DNA of 64,000 nt from Acidovorax sp. 107 (GTDB lineage: Bacteria > Pseudomonadota > Gammaproteobacteria > Burkholderiales > Burkholderiaceae_C), in the NCBI RefSeq assembly GCF_003058055.1, contig NZ_QBTZ01000001.1:2234501-2298500 (forward strand). The letters run 5' to 3'. The position numbers and the translations under genes are program-made. This document shows positions 41,693 to 50,143 of the stretch, piece by piece. The notes under the pieces are model-generated. The model was given only the letters and a program-made list of their open reading frames with translations. It was not told the origin of the DNA and made no database searches. Each line of letters opens with the position of its first letter. Positions within the stretch are counted from its first letter, which is position 1.

Positions 41693-42799
41693 CTAGGGCG
41701 CGGCTGCCAAGTCCCCGTTGGCGCCATACACGGGCCAGTAGGCCTCCAGCTTCAGTTCCTTGAGTGCGGCATTCAGGTAGCGGCGGTCAAACCAGCTGTC
41801 GATCTCGGGCTTCTTGCGGATCAGCTTGAGCTTGAACGCCTCGTCGGCCGCGTCCTTGTAGCGCGCTACCAGAAACGGGTCGAGCAGCGGCGACAGGCGC
41901 ACACGCAGCGGCTGACCGATGAAGTCTTCACGCCACACCTTCTCGGGGTACTCGGCCTTGCCCCACTGCGCAAACAGCTCGGCACGGCGGTTTTCGTCGG
42001 AGTACCTGTGCGCGTACTGCACCACGGTCTTGACCACACGCTCCACGGCCTTGGGGTGGCGGGCGGCGAAGTCGTCGGTCACCAGCAGCGCGGTCTGGCG
42101 GGTGTACTTGTACGAGTCTTCGGCGGCCGACCACACCACCTTGGCCAGCCCCTGGTCGCGCAGCTTGAAGAAGCCCACGTAGCCAAAGGCAGCGTCAATG
42201 TCCTTGCTGACCAGTGCGGCCTCGGCACTGGGAAGGTCCAGGTTCACCAGTTTCACATCGCGCTCGGTCAGCCCCTTGTCGGCCAGCGCACGCACGGCAG
42301 CCAGGTGCAGGTTGGTGCCCTTGAACACCGCCACCTTGCGGCCCTTGAGGTCTTCCAGGCGGCGGATGTTGGAATCAGGCGACACCGCCAGGTAGAGCCC
42401 GCCGCGCACGCCACTGCCGAGGATGATCCTGGTCTTCACGTCGCTCGCGCGGTGCACGATGGACGGCAGGTCGCCCTGCCATGCAAAGTCCAGCTGCTTG
42501 TTGACCAGCGCCTCGTTCACGGCAGGGCCTGCGCCCTTGAAGAAAGTCCACTGCACTTTCACGCCGTCTTTCTTGAACTCCTCTTCCAGTGCGCTGTCGG
42601 TGTAGGCCAGCGCAGCCGAGGTACCGCCATGGCGCACGGGGTCGCTGCCTACGCCGCCGGTGGCAATGCCGATGCGGATCACCTTCAGCGGCTCTGCCGT
42701 CTGCGCAGCGGCGCTGCCCGCCCACAGGCCCAGCGCCAAGGCAGCGCCTGCTGCGGTCAAGGCCTTGCGGCGGGTTGCATTCCAGGATGTTTTTGTCAT
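41693..42799 (-). CDS. Second ABC-importer receptor (sulfate ester/sulfonate type)
   Basis: A 368-residue receptor related to the one at 37604. It has a signal peptide (NATRRKALTAAGAALALGLW, cleavage near AAAQT) and the same cleft segments in altered form: RIGIATGGVGSDPVRHGG, WTFFKGAGPAVNEALVNKQL. The longer frame to 42856 adds 19 residues without support. It is transcribed on its own between a terminator and a divergent TauD-type gene. It may bring a second ligand to the shared importer. Confidence 0.85.
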   Translation of the reverse strand: MTKTSWNATRRKALTAAGAALALGLWAGSAAAQTAEPLKVIRIGIATGGVGSDPVRHGGTSAALAYTDSALEEEFKKDGVKVQWTFFKGAGPAVNEALVNKQLDFAWQGDLPSIVHRASDVKTRIILGSGVRGGLYLAVSPDSNIRRLEDLKGRKVAVFKGTNLHLAAVRALADKGLTERDVKLVNLDLPSAEAALVSKDIDAAFGYVGFFKLRDQGLAKVVWSAAEDSYKYTRQTALLVTDDFAARHPKAVERVVKTVVQYAHRYSDENRRAELFAQWGKAEYPEKVWREDFIGQPLRVRLSPLLDPFLVARYKDAADEAFKLKLIRKKPEIDSWFDRRYLNAALKELKLEAYWPVYGANGDLAAAP

Positions 42800-43067
42800 G
42801 GGTATAGCTCTTTCGTAGGGGTTGCGTTGGAACGGTGCGCGGGCCATGCCCTGCACCTGTCAAACCCCACTCTAGGCACGCCCGGCAATGCGGCCAACGA
42901 CCGAAAACAGATATCCAAATGCGCAAGCGCCCTGCCCGTGCGCATGGCTGCAGCGCCTGTTTTTCCAACTATCGATATGCGAACTGCTTCGTTGGTGTGC
43001 AGCGCTTGCAGTGTCCCAATGACATGGCCGTTCTCTTTCAACCACCCTCGTTTCAGAAAGCAGCACC

Positions 43068-43925
43068 ATGTCCAAGATCAACGATTTGCACCCCACCTTC
43101 ACCCGCTTTGCAGTGGAGCCCTACACCCCCACCATCGGCGCCGTCATCCACGACCTGGACCTGCGCCAGCCGCTGGATGCCACCACGCAGGCCGAGCTGC
43201 GCCAGGCACTGGCCGTGCACGAGGTGCTGTTCTTCCGCGACCAGCACATCACGCCGCAGCAGCAGGTGGACTTCACCCGCAGCTTTGGCAACGTGGCGGA
43301 GGTCAAGGCGTTCTTCCCCCGGCTGGAGAACCACCCCGAGATCGAGATCGTGGAGAGCACGGCCGAGCGCCCAAAGGCATCGAGCAACTGGCACGCCGAC
43401 ATCACCTGGCGCGAGCAGCCACCGCTGGGAACCAGCCTGTATGCGCAGGTGATTCCGGCCAGCGGCGGCGACACGCTGTGGGCCAGCCTCACCGCTGCCT
43501 ACGCCAGCCTGCCGCCCGCGTTCCAGGCCTACCTGGAGACGCTGACGGCCGTACACACCTGGGAGATCAGCGGCTGGACCGAGTACCTGCTGCGCAAGGA
43601 CGCCAGCGGCGATGAGCTGAAGGCCGCCCGCGCCAAGTACCCGCCGGTGGAACACCCTGTGGTGCGCGTGCACCCGGTCACGGGCAAGAAGGTGCTGTAT
43701 GTGAACTCCACCTTCACCAGCCACATCAAGGGCCTGTCGCGCGTGGAGAGCGATGCCCTGCTGACCCAGCTGTTCGCCTTGCCCCAGGTGCCCGAGTTCC
43801 AGGCCCGCCTGCGTTGGGCACCGGGCACGCTGGCGGTATGGGACAACCGCTCCACCCAGCATTACGCGGTGGGCGACTTCTTCCCGCAGCACCGCAAGCT
43901 GCATCGCATCACTATCACTGAGTAA
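43068..43925 (+). CDS. TauD/AtsK-type Fe(II)/2-oxoglutarate dioxygenase
   Basis: A 285-residue cytoplasmic dioxygenase. The iron ligands are His109 and Asp111 (NWHADITW) and His265 (STQHYAVGD), and Arg276 or Arg280 should bind 2-oxoglutarate (FPQHRKLHRITI). Enzymes of this type oxidise the carbon next to sulfur or oxygen in taurine (TauD) or alkyl sulfates (AtsK), releasing sulfite or sulfate. The neighbouring sulfate-ester importer favours an AtsK-like role. It is divergent from the second receptor across a gap of 268 bases. Confidence 0.88.
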   Translation: MSKINDLHPTFTRFAVEPYTPTIGAVIHDLDLRQPLDATTQAELRQALAVHEVLFFRDQHITPQQQVDFTRSFGNVAEVKAFFPRLENHPEIEIVESTAERPKASSNWHADITWREQPPLGTSLYAQVIPASGGDTLWASLTAAYASLPPAFQAYLETLTAVHTWEISGWTEYLLRKDASGDELKAARAKYPPVEHPVVRVHPVTGKKVLYVNSTFTSHIKGLSRVESDALLTQLFALPQVPEFQARLRWAPGTLAVWDNRSTQHYAVGDFFPQHRKLHRITITE

Positions 43926-43938
43926 CCCCCGAGAGATA

Positions 43939-44035
43939 GCCCCCTGAGTCGCCTTCGGCGCCCCCCCCCAGGGGGACGCACCCAGTGGCCCGGCGAAGCC
44001 GGTTCCACGGGTGCACTCGCCTGGGCCGCGCCAGT
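43939..44035 (+). repeat. Intergenic repeat family 2, copy 2
   Basis: It runs GCCCCCTGAGTCGCCTTCGG, a C run, CAGGGGGACGC and CCTGGGCCGCGCCAGT, the same as the copy at 39613-39710 in the other orientation. It fills the gap between the dioxygenase and the LLM monooxygenase genes. Confidence 0.75.
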
Positions 44036-44079
44036 CTCGCGAGCTGCGTGCCCATTCAACAGCCGTTTTAAAAATACCT

Positions 44080-45444
44080 ATGACCCAACCCGACACATTC
44101 AGAAAACTGCGCCTCGGCGCCTTCATCATGGCCACGGGCCACCACATTGCCGCGTGGCGCCACCCCGATTCGCAGGCCAATGCGGGCGTCAACATCGACC
44201 ACTACATCGAACTGGCGCAGACCGCAGAGCGCGGCCTGTTCGACCAGGTGTTTGTGGCCGACAGCCCAGGGGTGTGGCACAAGGGCGACCGCGAGTCCTT
44301 CAGCCGCCAGGGGCGCCTCTCGCACTTCGAGCCCGTCACGCTGTGGGCCGCGCTGTCGGCCGTCACCAAGCACATCGGCTTTGTGGCCACGGCCTCCACC
44401 ACCTACGAAGACCCCTACCTGCTGGCACGCAAATTCGCGTCGCTCGACCACATCAGCAAGGGCCGCGCCGCCTGGAACGTGGTGACCACCAGTGCCGAGA
44501 ACGTGCACGGCAACTTTGGTCTGGACACCCACCCCGACCCCGCCGTGCGGTATGAGCGCGCCCACGAGTTTGTGGACGTGGTCAAGGGCCTGTGGGACAG
44601 CTTTGACGACGACGCTTTCCGCCGCGACAAGGCCAGCGGCGTGTACTTTGACCCCAACAAGCTGCACACGCTCAACCACATCGGCAAGCACCTGAAGGTG
44701 CAGGGGCCGCTCAACATCGAGCGCTCGCCCCAGGGCCACCCGGTCATCGTGCAGGCGGGCTCGTCCGAAGACGGCAAGGAGCTGGCTGCCGCCACGGCCG
44801 AAGCCATCTTCACCGCCTGGACCAGCCTGGCCGAAGCCCAGGCTTTCTACAAGGACGTGAAAGGCCGCATGGCCAAGTACGGCCGCTACCCCGATGAGCT
44901 GCTGGTGCTGCCTGGTATCTCCCCGGTCATCGGTCGTACCGAGGAAGAAGCCCAGGCGAAGTGGGCCGAGCTGCAGGCGCTGATCCACCCCAGCGTGGGC
45001 CTGGCCACGCTGGCCCCCTTCTGGCCTGGCGAAGACCTCACGCAATGGAACCTGGACGCACCGCCGCCCTACATCCCCGAGCCACCCAAGGGCATCAACA
45101 GCCGCGCGCATGTGGTGCTGCAGCTGGCCCGCCGCGAGAATTACACCGTGCGCCAGCTGTACGAATACCTGGCGGGCGCGCGCGGCCACTGGGTGGTGGT
45201 GGGCACGCCACAAACGATTGCCGACCGCATGCAGGAATGGTTTGAGAACGGCGCGGCCGATGGCTTCAACGTGATGCCGCCCGTGCTGCCCCAGTCCCTG
45301 AACGAGTTTGTGGACCTGGTGGTGCCCGAGCTGCAGCGCCGCGGCCTGTTCCGCACCGCGTACGAAGGCACCACGCTGCGGGAGAACCTGGGCTTGGCAC
45401 GCCCTGCCAGCAGGTACGCCACACCCCTCGCCAAGGCGGCCTGA
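44080..45444 (+). CDS. LLM-class flavin-dependent monooxygenase (NtaA/SnaA/DszA type)
   Basis: A 454-residue bacterial-luciferase-like enzyme that would use reduced FMN and oxygen. The family pattern is plain: LRLGAFIMATGHHIAAWRHP, HYIELAQTAERGLFDQVFVA, ARKFASLDHISKGRAAWNVV and VYFDPNKLHTLNHIGKHLKV. The NtaA/DszA branch includes enzymes for sulfur heterocycles, nitrilotriacetate and sulfone cleavage. Upstream codons before 44080 overlap a repeat and are rejected. Its place after the dioxygenase suggests use of another organosulfur compound; SsuE at 55747 could supply FMNH2. Confidence 0.88.
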   Translation: MTQPDTFRKLRLGAFIMATGHHIAAWRHPDSQANAGVNIDHYIELAQTAERGLFDQVFVADSPGVWHKGDRESFSRQGRLSHFEPVTLWAALSAVTKHIGFVATASTTYEDPYLLARKFASLDHISKGRAAWNVVTTSAENVHGNFGLDTHPDPAVRYERAHEFVDVVKGLWDSFDDDAFRRDKASGVYFDPNKLHTLNHIGKHLKVQGPLNIERSPQGHPVIVQAGSSEDGKELAAATAEAIFTAWTSLAEAQAFYKDVKGRMAKYGRYPDELLVLPGISPVIGRTEEEAQAKWAELQALIHPSVGLATLAPFWPGEDLTQWNLDAPPPYIPEPPKGINSRAHVVLQLARRENYTVRQLYEYLAGARGHWVVVGTPQTIADRMQEWFENGAADGFNVMPPVLPQSLNEFVDLVVPELQRRGLFRTAYEGTTLRENLGLARPASRYATPLAKAA

Positions 45445-45462
45445 GCCCTTAGGCCCACCGCG

Positions 45463-46419
45463 TCATGCCCCACCCCACAGCGCAGCCGGATTGGGGTGTC
45501 CCGGCGGGCGCGGTGCGCCGGCTTTGACGCGGCGCATGGGCAGATCGGTCACGAGACGCTTTAACGCAGCCCCCCGGGACGCGGGCTGAAAACCATGCGG
45601 CACCACCAGCACATCGGTACGGGCTTCGCGCAAGATGCGTTGCGCCACGCTCTCGAACAGCCAATCCACCCACGGGGAAGCGGGATGCTTGCCCACCACA
45701 ATCAGGTCGGCCCCAGCGCTTTGCTGCGCCACCAGCACCTGCCGCGCCGGATCGCCGCGCCCGATGGACGATGACAGCCGATTGCGCCGCGCGTCGTACG
45801 AATCGGTGAGCGTGAACATCCTGTCTTGCGCATGGCGCCTGCACTGCTCGCGATAGATCTGAATGGCGCGCTCTGACACTTCGGCATACCGCAGCTTGCC
45901 CTCATTGGCGGTGCTAACGGCATGGAACAGTTCCACGCGTGCGTGGGGGTGGAGTGCCAGGCCCAGCTCTACCAATCGGTGCGATACCAGCGAAAAGTCC
46001 ACCGCCACCAACAGGCTCTGGTAGGTCTGGTCCGCCGCGTTGCGCACCACGACCACGGGGCGCTGGCAGGCACGCAGCACCTGCAGGGCGGGGTGCGCGC
46101 CCCACCAGGCCCGCAGCCCCCGCTGCGGTGCCGTGCCCCACACCACCAGGTCGTGCGCGGCTGCCGCACGGGCGATGTCTGCCACCGTGTAGTACACGCG
46201 TGTTACTGCCTGCACGGCCATCTGGTGGCGCTGCCGCAGCTGGAGCGCATGGTGCGACAGACGCACAGCCACATCGGGGGGAGGCACCTCGCCAGGTTGG
46301 GCGAGATACACCAGCTGCAACGCAGCCCGATGCTCTGCGCCCAGCAACGCCGCGCGTGCCAGCGCGTGCCCTCCCAGTTCAGAAAAATCGGTGACGACGA
46401 GGATGGAGCGAGGGGTCAT
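45463..46419 (-). CDS. Universal stress protein with two Usp domains
   Basis: A 318-residue tandem UspA protein. Domain 1 begins MTPRSILVVTDFSE and domain 2 begins YQSLLVAVDFS near residue 147; the ATP-loop of domain 2 appears as VVGKHPASPWVDWLFESVAQ, without the standard G-S/T, so nucleotide binding is uncertain. The start at 46419 is chosen over the frame to 46461. It is followed 123 bases upstream by the Rnk-like gene on the same strand, a pairing common in stress regulons. It is convergent with the monooxygenase gene. Confidence 0.85.
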   Translation of the reverse strand: MTPRSILVVTDFSELGGHALARAALLGAEHRAALQLVYLAQPGEVPPPDVAVRLSHHALQLRQRHQMAVQAVTRVYYTVADIARAAAAHDLVVWGTAPQRGLRAWWGAHPALQVLRACQRPVVVVRNAADQTYQSLLVAVDFSLVSHRLVELGLALHPHARVELFHAVSTANEGKLRYAEVSERAIQIYREQCRRHAQDRMFTLTDSYDARRNRLSSSIGRGDPARQVLVAQQSAGADLIVVGKHPASPWVDWLFESVAQRILREARTDVLVVPHGFQPASRGAALKRLVTDLPMRRVKAGAPRPPGHPNPAALWGGA

Positions 46420-46542
46420 GGTGGTACGTCCTTCTGTGGTGAACAACGCGCACTCCTCCAACGGCTGCCAATGCCATTGGCGCCGGTCTGGTGGGAAGTG
46501 ATCTGGTGGTACGGCCCGCAGCGGGCCGGAATGCGGAGGCGA

Positions 46543-46947
46543 CTAGGTGAGGTAGTCGCCCGTGGCCTCGGGCTGGTACTGGATGCTCTCGATGGTGGCT
46601 GCGCACTCTTCGCCGTGCGGCGTTTGCCACTTGGCCACATCTCCCGCCCGCAGGCCTAGCAGGCTGATGCCCACCGGCGACAGCACCGAGATGAAGCCCG
46701 CCGCAGGCTCGGCGTCCTGCGGGTAGCACAGGGTCAGCACCTGGCGCCTGTGGGTGTACTGGTCCACCAGCTCGACGCGCGAATTCATGGTGACCACGTC
46801 CGCCTGTACGTTGCGCGGACTGGTGATGTCTGCGTTGGCCAGCAGGTCATCGAGCAAGGGCGCCAGCCGGTTGCCGACCAGTTTGGTCAGGCGCGAATAG
46901 TCCAGATCGGTGAGCGTGCGCTCGCCAGGGGCCACAACTGCATGCAT
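46543..46947 (-). CDS. Rnk/GreA-type RNA polymerase-binding protein
   Basis: A 134-residue protein with the FKBP-like C-terminal domain of GreA/GreB and Rnk: QVLTLCYPQDAEPAAGFISV, SPVGISLLGLRAGDVAKWQT. The N-terminal part is short (LTDLDYSRLTKLVG), as in Rnk, which competes with Gre factors for the secondary channel of RNA polymerase. The start at 46947 (MHAVVAPGE) is preferred. It lies upstream of the universal stress gene and probably shares its transcript. Confidence 0.82.
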   Translation of the reverse strand: MHAVVAPGERTLTDLDYSRLTKLVGNRLAPLLDDLLANADITSPRNVQADVVTMNSRVELVDQYTHRRQVLTLCYPQDAEPAAGFISVLSPVGISLLGLRAGDVAKWQTPHGEECAATIESIQYQPEATGDYLT

Positions 46948-47339
46948 ACAAAGCACTCCATCGAATGCGGCCGTGCCCCGTGGGGACAAGACGGCCGCTA
47001 CCGCGCTTGGCTGGTGCCCGGCGGTGGATGGTTGCGCTACAAGGGATGAGGAGAGAGGGTGCCGCCGGGCTCAGGAATGTGCTGGCGTCAGCTGACGACG
47101 CACGTTCTTCTTGGCCACCGCTCGCGCGCAGGCCGCTGCATGGGGCAGCGCAGCCAGGGCGTTGAAAGGGCAAACCAGAAGGGTCGTCATGGCCCCGAGT
47201 GTAGGCAACATGCGCGGGTTGGTGGGCAATAGCCCCAGGGTTCTTGCCAGATACCCGGCCGACTGAGCGTTTGATCCTTGTCGCGGTGCAGGGGCCATCG
47301 CGCACATTACGTCGGCTCTGCGGCCCCCGCGCCGCGCTC
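46948..47339. other. Gap with one doubtful small frame
   Basis: About 390 bases between the Rnk-like and SDR genes. The only candidate is a minus-strand frame of 39 codons (47071-47190, MTTLLVCPFNALAAL...), without a clear Shine-Dalgarno. No repeat or terminator was recognised. Confidence 0.4.
47071..47190 (-). CDS. Doubtful 39-codon small protein
   Basis: The frame MTTLLVCPFNALAAL to NVRRQLTPAHS is short, has a hydrophobic first half and a basic second half. No family is recognised and no strong ribosome-binding site is seen. It is listed only because the gap around it is long. Confidence 0.2.
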   Translation of the reverse strand: MTTLLVCPFNALAALPHAAACARAVAKKNVRRQLTPAHS

Positions 47340-48047
47340 TCAGGCAGCTTGCGGCAGGTAGCTGGGGCGCGTGCCTGTCATCGCGAGCTTGACGTGCTGC
47401 GTAAGCTCATCGGCCAGCACCTCGTCCGCACCTGCTTCCAGGCCATCCAGCGCACACCGCACGATCTGAACCGGGCTGGTCTTGGGTACATCGAAGCCGC
47501 GCGTGAGGTCGGTGTCCACATACGCCATGTGCAGCCCCAAGACCTGCGTTTTTTGCGCTGCCAGCTCGTGCCGCAGTGCATTGGTCAGCGACCAGGCGGC
47601 AGACTTGCTGGCCGAGTACGCAGCCAGCTCACCGCCATTCACCCACGACGCCACCGACAGCACGTTGAGCAGCGCCCCGCCCCCGTTGGCCTGCAGCACA
47701 GGCGCAAAGGCTTTGCTGACGCGCAGCACGCCAAAGACATTGGTCTCAAAAATGCGGCGCATCACCTCTTCGCTGTCGGCCGCCATGAAGCCGCCAGGCT
47801 GGGCGATGCCCGCGTTGTTGATGACCAAGGTCACATCGGACGCCAGCGCTGCAGCCGCTGCGACGTCTTCGGGGTTGTTGACGTCCAGGCGCAGGGCCTG
47901 CACGCCGGGTTGCGGGGTGATGGTGGATGGGTCACGCGCAGCGGCGTAGACCTTGCGCGCACCACGTGCGAGCAGCTCGCGGACAAAAGCCAGGCCAATG
48001 CCGCGATTGGCACCGGTGACGAGGACAACAGCGTTTTCGATCTTCAT
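47340..48047 (-). CDS. Short-chain dehydrogenase/reductase
   Basis: A 235-residue classical SDR. The cofactor motif is VLVTGANRGIGLAF at residues ~8-21, NNAG at ~75, and the catalytic Ser-Tyr-Lys is seen in SVASWVNGG and AYSASKSA. The start at 48047 (MKIENAVVL) gives the usual length. It is downstream of the quinone-reductase gene on the same strand, 110 bases away, and may belong to the same TetR-controlled transcript. The substrate is not predictable. Confidence 0.88.
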   Translation of the reverse strand: MKIENAVVLVTGANRGIGLAFVRELLARGARKVYAAARDPSTITPQPGVQALRLDVNNPEDVAAAAALASDVTLVINNAGIAQPGGFMAADSEEVMRRIFETNVFGVLRVSKAFAPVLQANGGGALLNVLSVASWVNGGELAAYSASKSAAWSLTNALRHELAAQKTQVLGLHMAYVDTDLTRGFDVPKTSPVQIVRCALDGLEAGADEVLADELTQHVKLAMTGTRPSYLPQAA

Positions 48048-48157
48048 GGGAATCTCCAGGGGTGGGTTGGGAATGGACAGTGAGGTGCGGGTCAAACGTG
48101 CCGGGGATCAATGCGCAGCGAGCAATCGGTGGGTGCGGGTAGCCGCCAGCGAACAGC

Positions 48158-49159
48158 TCAGCGCACCTTGACCACGACCTTGCCCTTGGCGCGGCCGGTG
48201 TCCACGTAGGCAATGGCTTCGTTGGTGGCGTCAAAGGCAAACACCTTGTCGATCACCGGGCGGATGGCCCCGGCGTTGATCAGGCGTGTGATCTCTTGCA
48301 GCTGGCTGCCCTGTGCCCGCATGAACAGGAACCCGTAGCCGATGCCCAGCGCCCGAGCGCGGCGCCGGGTGCCTGCGCTCAACAGACGGAACACCAACCG
48401 CAAAAAGCCGGGGGCACGAATGGATTCGCCAAATGTGGGGTCTGGCGGGCCCGAGACAGAGACGAGTTGGCCGCCGCGCTGGAGCACGCGCAGGGACTTG
48501 GCCAGCGCCTTGCCGTCCTGGCTGTGCAGCACCATGTCGTAGTCGCGCAGCACGTCTTCAAAGTCCTGCTGGCGGTAGTCGATGACCACATCGGCGCCCA
48601 GGCTTCGCACCAGTGCGGCATTGCCCGCGCTGGCGGTGGTGGCCACGGTGGCGCCCAGGTGCTTGGCCAGCTGGATGGCGATGCTGCCCAGCCCGCCCGA
48701 GCCCGCCTGGATGAAGACCTTCTGCCCTTTTTTGACCTGGGCCTTCTCGACCAGGGCCTGCCAGGCCGTCAGGGCCACCAGCGGGATCGAAGCCGCCTCT
48801 TCCATGGTCAGGCTGCGGGGCTTGAGGGCCAGCGAAGACTCCTTGACCGCGATGAGTTCCGCAAAGGTGCCGATGTGAAAGTCGTCCGCCCGGGCATAGA
48901 CCTCGTCGCCGGGTTGGAACTGCCGCACGCGCGGCCCCACGCGCACCACCACGCCCGCCACGTCGTGCCCCAGGATGAGCGGCATCTTGTAGGGCAGGAT
49001 GAGCTTGAACTCACCGTCCCGGATCTTGGCGTCGAGCGGATTGACGCCCGCTGCATGCACCTCCACCAGCACTTCGTCGTCGCGCAAAGAGGGCGCAGGA
49101 ACGTCGGCGGGCCTGAGCGCGCCCTTCTTGGCGTAACGATCCAGAACAAACGCTTTCAT
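48158..49159 (-). CDS. NADP-dependent quinone-reductase-like MDR oxidoreductase
   Basis: A 333-residue MDR protein: MKAFVLDRYAKKGALRPADV, AAGVNPLDAKIRDGE, GHDVAGVVVRVG, and the Rossmann motif IQAGSGGLGSIAIQLAKHLG. It has no catalytic-zinc cysteines, so it fits the zeta-crystallin/quinone reductase branch. Two inverted repeats lie in its promoter region (49215-49242), and a TetR gene is upstream on the same strand. A stress or detoxification role under TetR control is likely; the substrate is unknown. Confidence 0.87.
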   Translation of the reverse strand: MKAFVLDRYAKKGALRPADVPAPSLRDDEVLVEVHAAGVNPLDAKIRDGEFKLILPYKMPLILGHDVAGVVVRVGPRVRQFQPGDEVYARADDFHIGTFAELIAVKESSLALKPRSLTMEEAASIPLVALTAWQALVEKAQVKKGQKVFIQAGSGGLGSIAIQLAKHLGATVATTASAGNAALVRSLGADVVIDYRQQDFEDVLRDYDMVLHSQDGKALAKSLRVLQRGGQLVSVSGPPDPTFGESIRAPGFLRLVFRLLSAGTRRRARALGIGYGFLFMRAQGSQLQEITRLINAGAIRPVIDKVFAFDATNEAIAYVDTGRAKGKVVVKVR

Positions 49160-49214
49160 GGGACGTCCTTTGCGGCGGGAGCCTGAAGAGGCCCCCCATG
49201 GTTAGAAGGGCTGG

Positions 49215-49242
49215 ATTCGATAATTCGAATGATAAACATCAT
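49215..49242 (-). promoter_or_regulatory. Inverted repeats in the quinone-reductase promoter
   Basis: ATTCGA-TAAT-TCGAAT (49215-49230) and ATGAT-AAAC-ATCAT (49229-49242) overlap by two bases, 56-85 bases before the gene, in an A/T-rich stretch. They are candidates for a TetR operator. Confidence 0.5.
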
Positions 49243-49316
49243 ATAAAAAGACAAAAAAATGCGTGCCACCGCACGAAGATCACAATCGAGAACAGCGCCT
49301 GGTGAGTGGTTTTGCG

Positions 49317-49913
49317 TCAGGCCGCTTCCGCAGGCAACAGGTGCTTGAGCGCGGCCTCGCGCAGGCTGTCGGACAGCGCAGCATCGTCCACCGCCCGGGC
49401 AAGCACCAGGGCGCCCACCATGGTGGACAGGGTGACGAGCGCCTGCTCATGGATCTCTGGCTGGCCCCACTGCGGCGACTGGCGCGCAATCAGGTCCACC
49501 ATTTCCTTGATGTGCCGGGTGGAGACCCGCCGCACTTCGGGCGACTGGCGCGAGGTTTCAGAGCCCAGCGCGGCCAGGGGGCAACCGGTTTCCACGCTTT
49601 CGACATGCTGGCGCGAGAGATAGGCCTTGAGCACGGTGGCCATCGCCTGCGAGGCGGGCTCCCCCGCCACGGCGCCGGCCACAGTGGCCACAGACTGGGC
49701 ACAGGCCTGCGTGGCCGCTTCGGCCAGCATGGCCTCGCGGGACTCGAAGTGCGCATAGAAGCCGCCATGCGTCAGGCCCGCCTCCTTCATGATGTCTGCC
49801 ACCCCGGTGCCGTGGTAGCCGTTGCGACGGATCGCCCGCGCGGCCACCGACACGATGCGCTCGTGGGTCGCCTCCTTGGCAGCGGCTCGGGCACTGGGTT
49901 GTTTATTTCGCAT
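49317..49913 (-). CDS. TetR-family repressor
   Basis: A 198-residue TetR regulator. The DNA-binding domain is at ~10-60 (RIVSVAARAIRRNGYHGTGV, KEAGLTHGGFYAHFESREAM), the remainder is the ligand domain. Starts at 49958 and 49925 are possible by frame, but the palindrome ACGTATCATACGT at 49917-49929 lies just before ATG 49913, so the shorter start is favoured. It probably represses itself and the quinone-reductase/SDR genes downstream. Confidence 0.88.
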   Translation of the reverse strand: MRNKQPSARAAAKEATHERIVSVAARAIRRNGYHGTGVADIMKEAGLTHGGFYAHFESREAMLAEAATQACAQSVATVAGAVAGEPASQAMATVLKAYLSRQHVESVETGCPLAALGSETSRQSPEVRRVSTRHIKEMVDLIARQSPQWGQPEIHEQALVTLSTMVGALVLARAVDDAALSDSLREAALKHLLPAEAA

Positions 49914-49916
49914 GAC

Positions 49917-49929
49917 ACGTATCATACGT
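49917..49929. promoter_or_regulatory. Palindromic operator at the TetR start
   Basis: ACGTAT-C-ATACGT is a perfect six-base inverted repeat four bases before the tetR start codon. It would block RNA polymerase or ribosome access on repressor binding. Confidence 0.6.
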
Positions 49930-50085
49930 TTTATCAGGCACACCTGCAAGCGGGCCATATTGCAGCTGCTCCCTGCCAGCCCCGAGCCTGGTCAGCACCA
50001 AAAACTCAGGCGTTGTAACAAGGCCTGAGAGGTGAAGTGCGCAGTACGAGCCGCTCTGGCTTGCTGCGAAGTTCGCTACGCTTTC

Positions 50086-50127
50086 AATAGCAGCCTGCGA
50101 CCGTCCACAGGGCGCAGGCTGACTATT
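50086..50127. repeat. Imperfect inverted repeat (possible family-1 relative)
   Basis: AATAGCAGCCTGCG and CGCAGGCTG-A-CTATT pair over 14 bases with one bulge, around a 13-base loop. There is no T run, so it is a weak terminator at best. The order AATAGC...TGCG...GTCCAC...GCGCAGG resembles the repeat at 51242-51294. Confidence 0.5.
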
Positions 50128-50143
50128 CAGTTCAAAAATCAGA

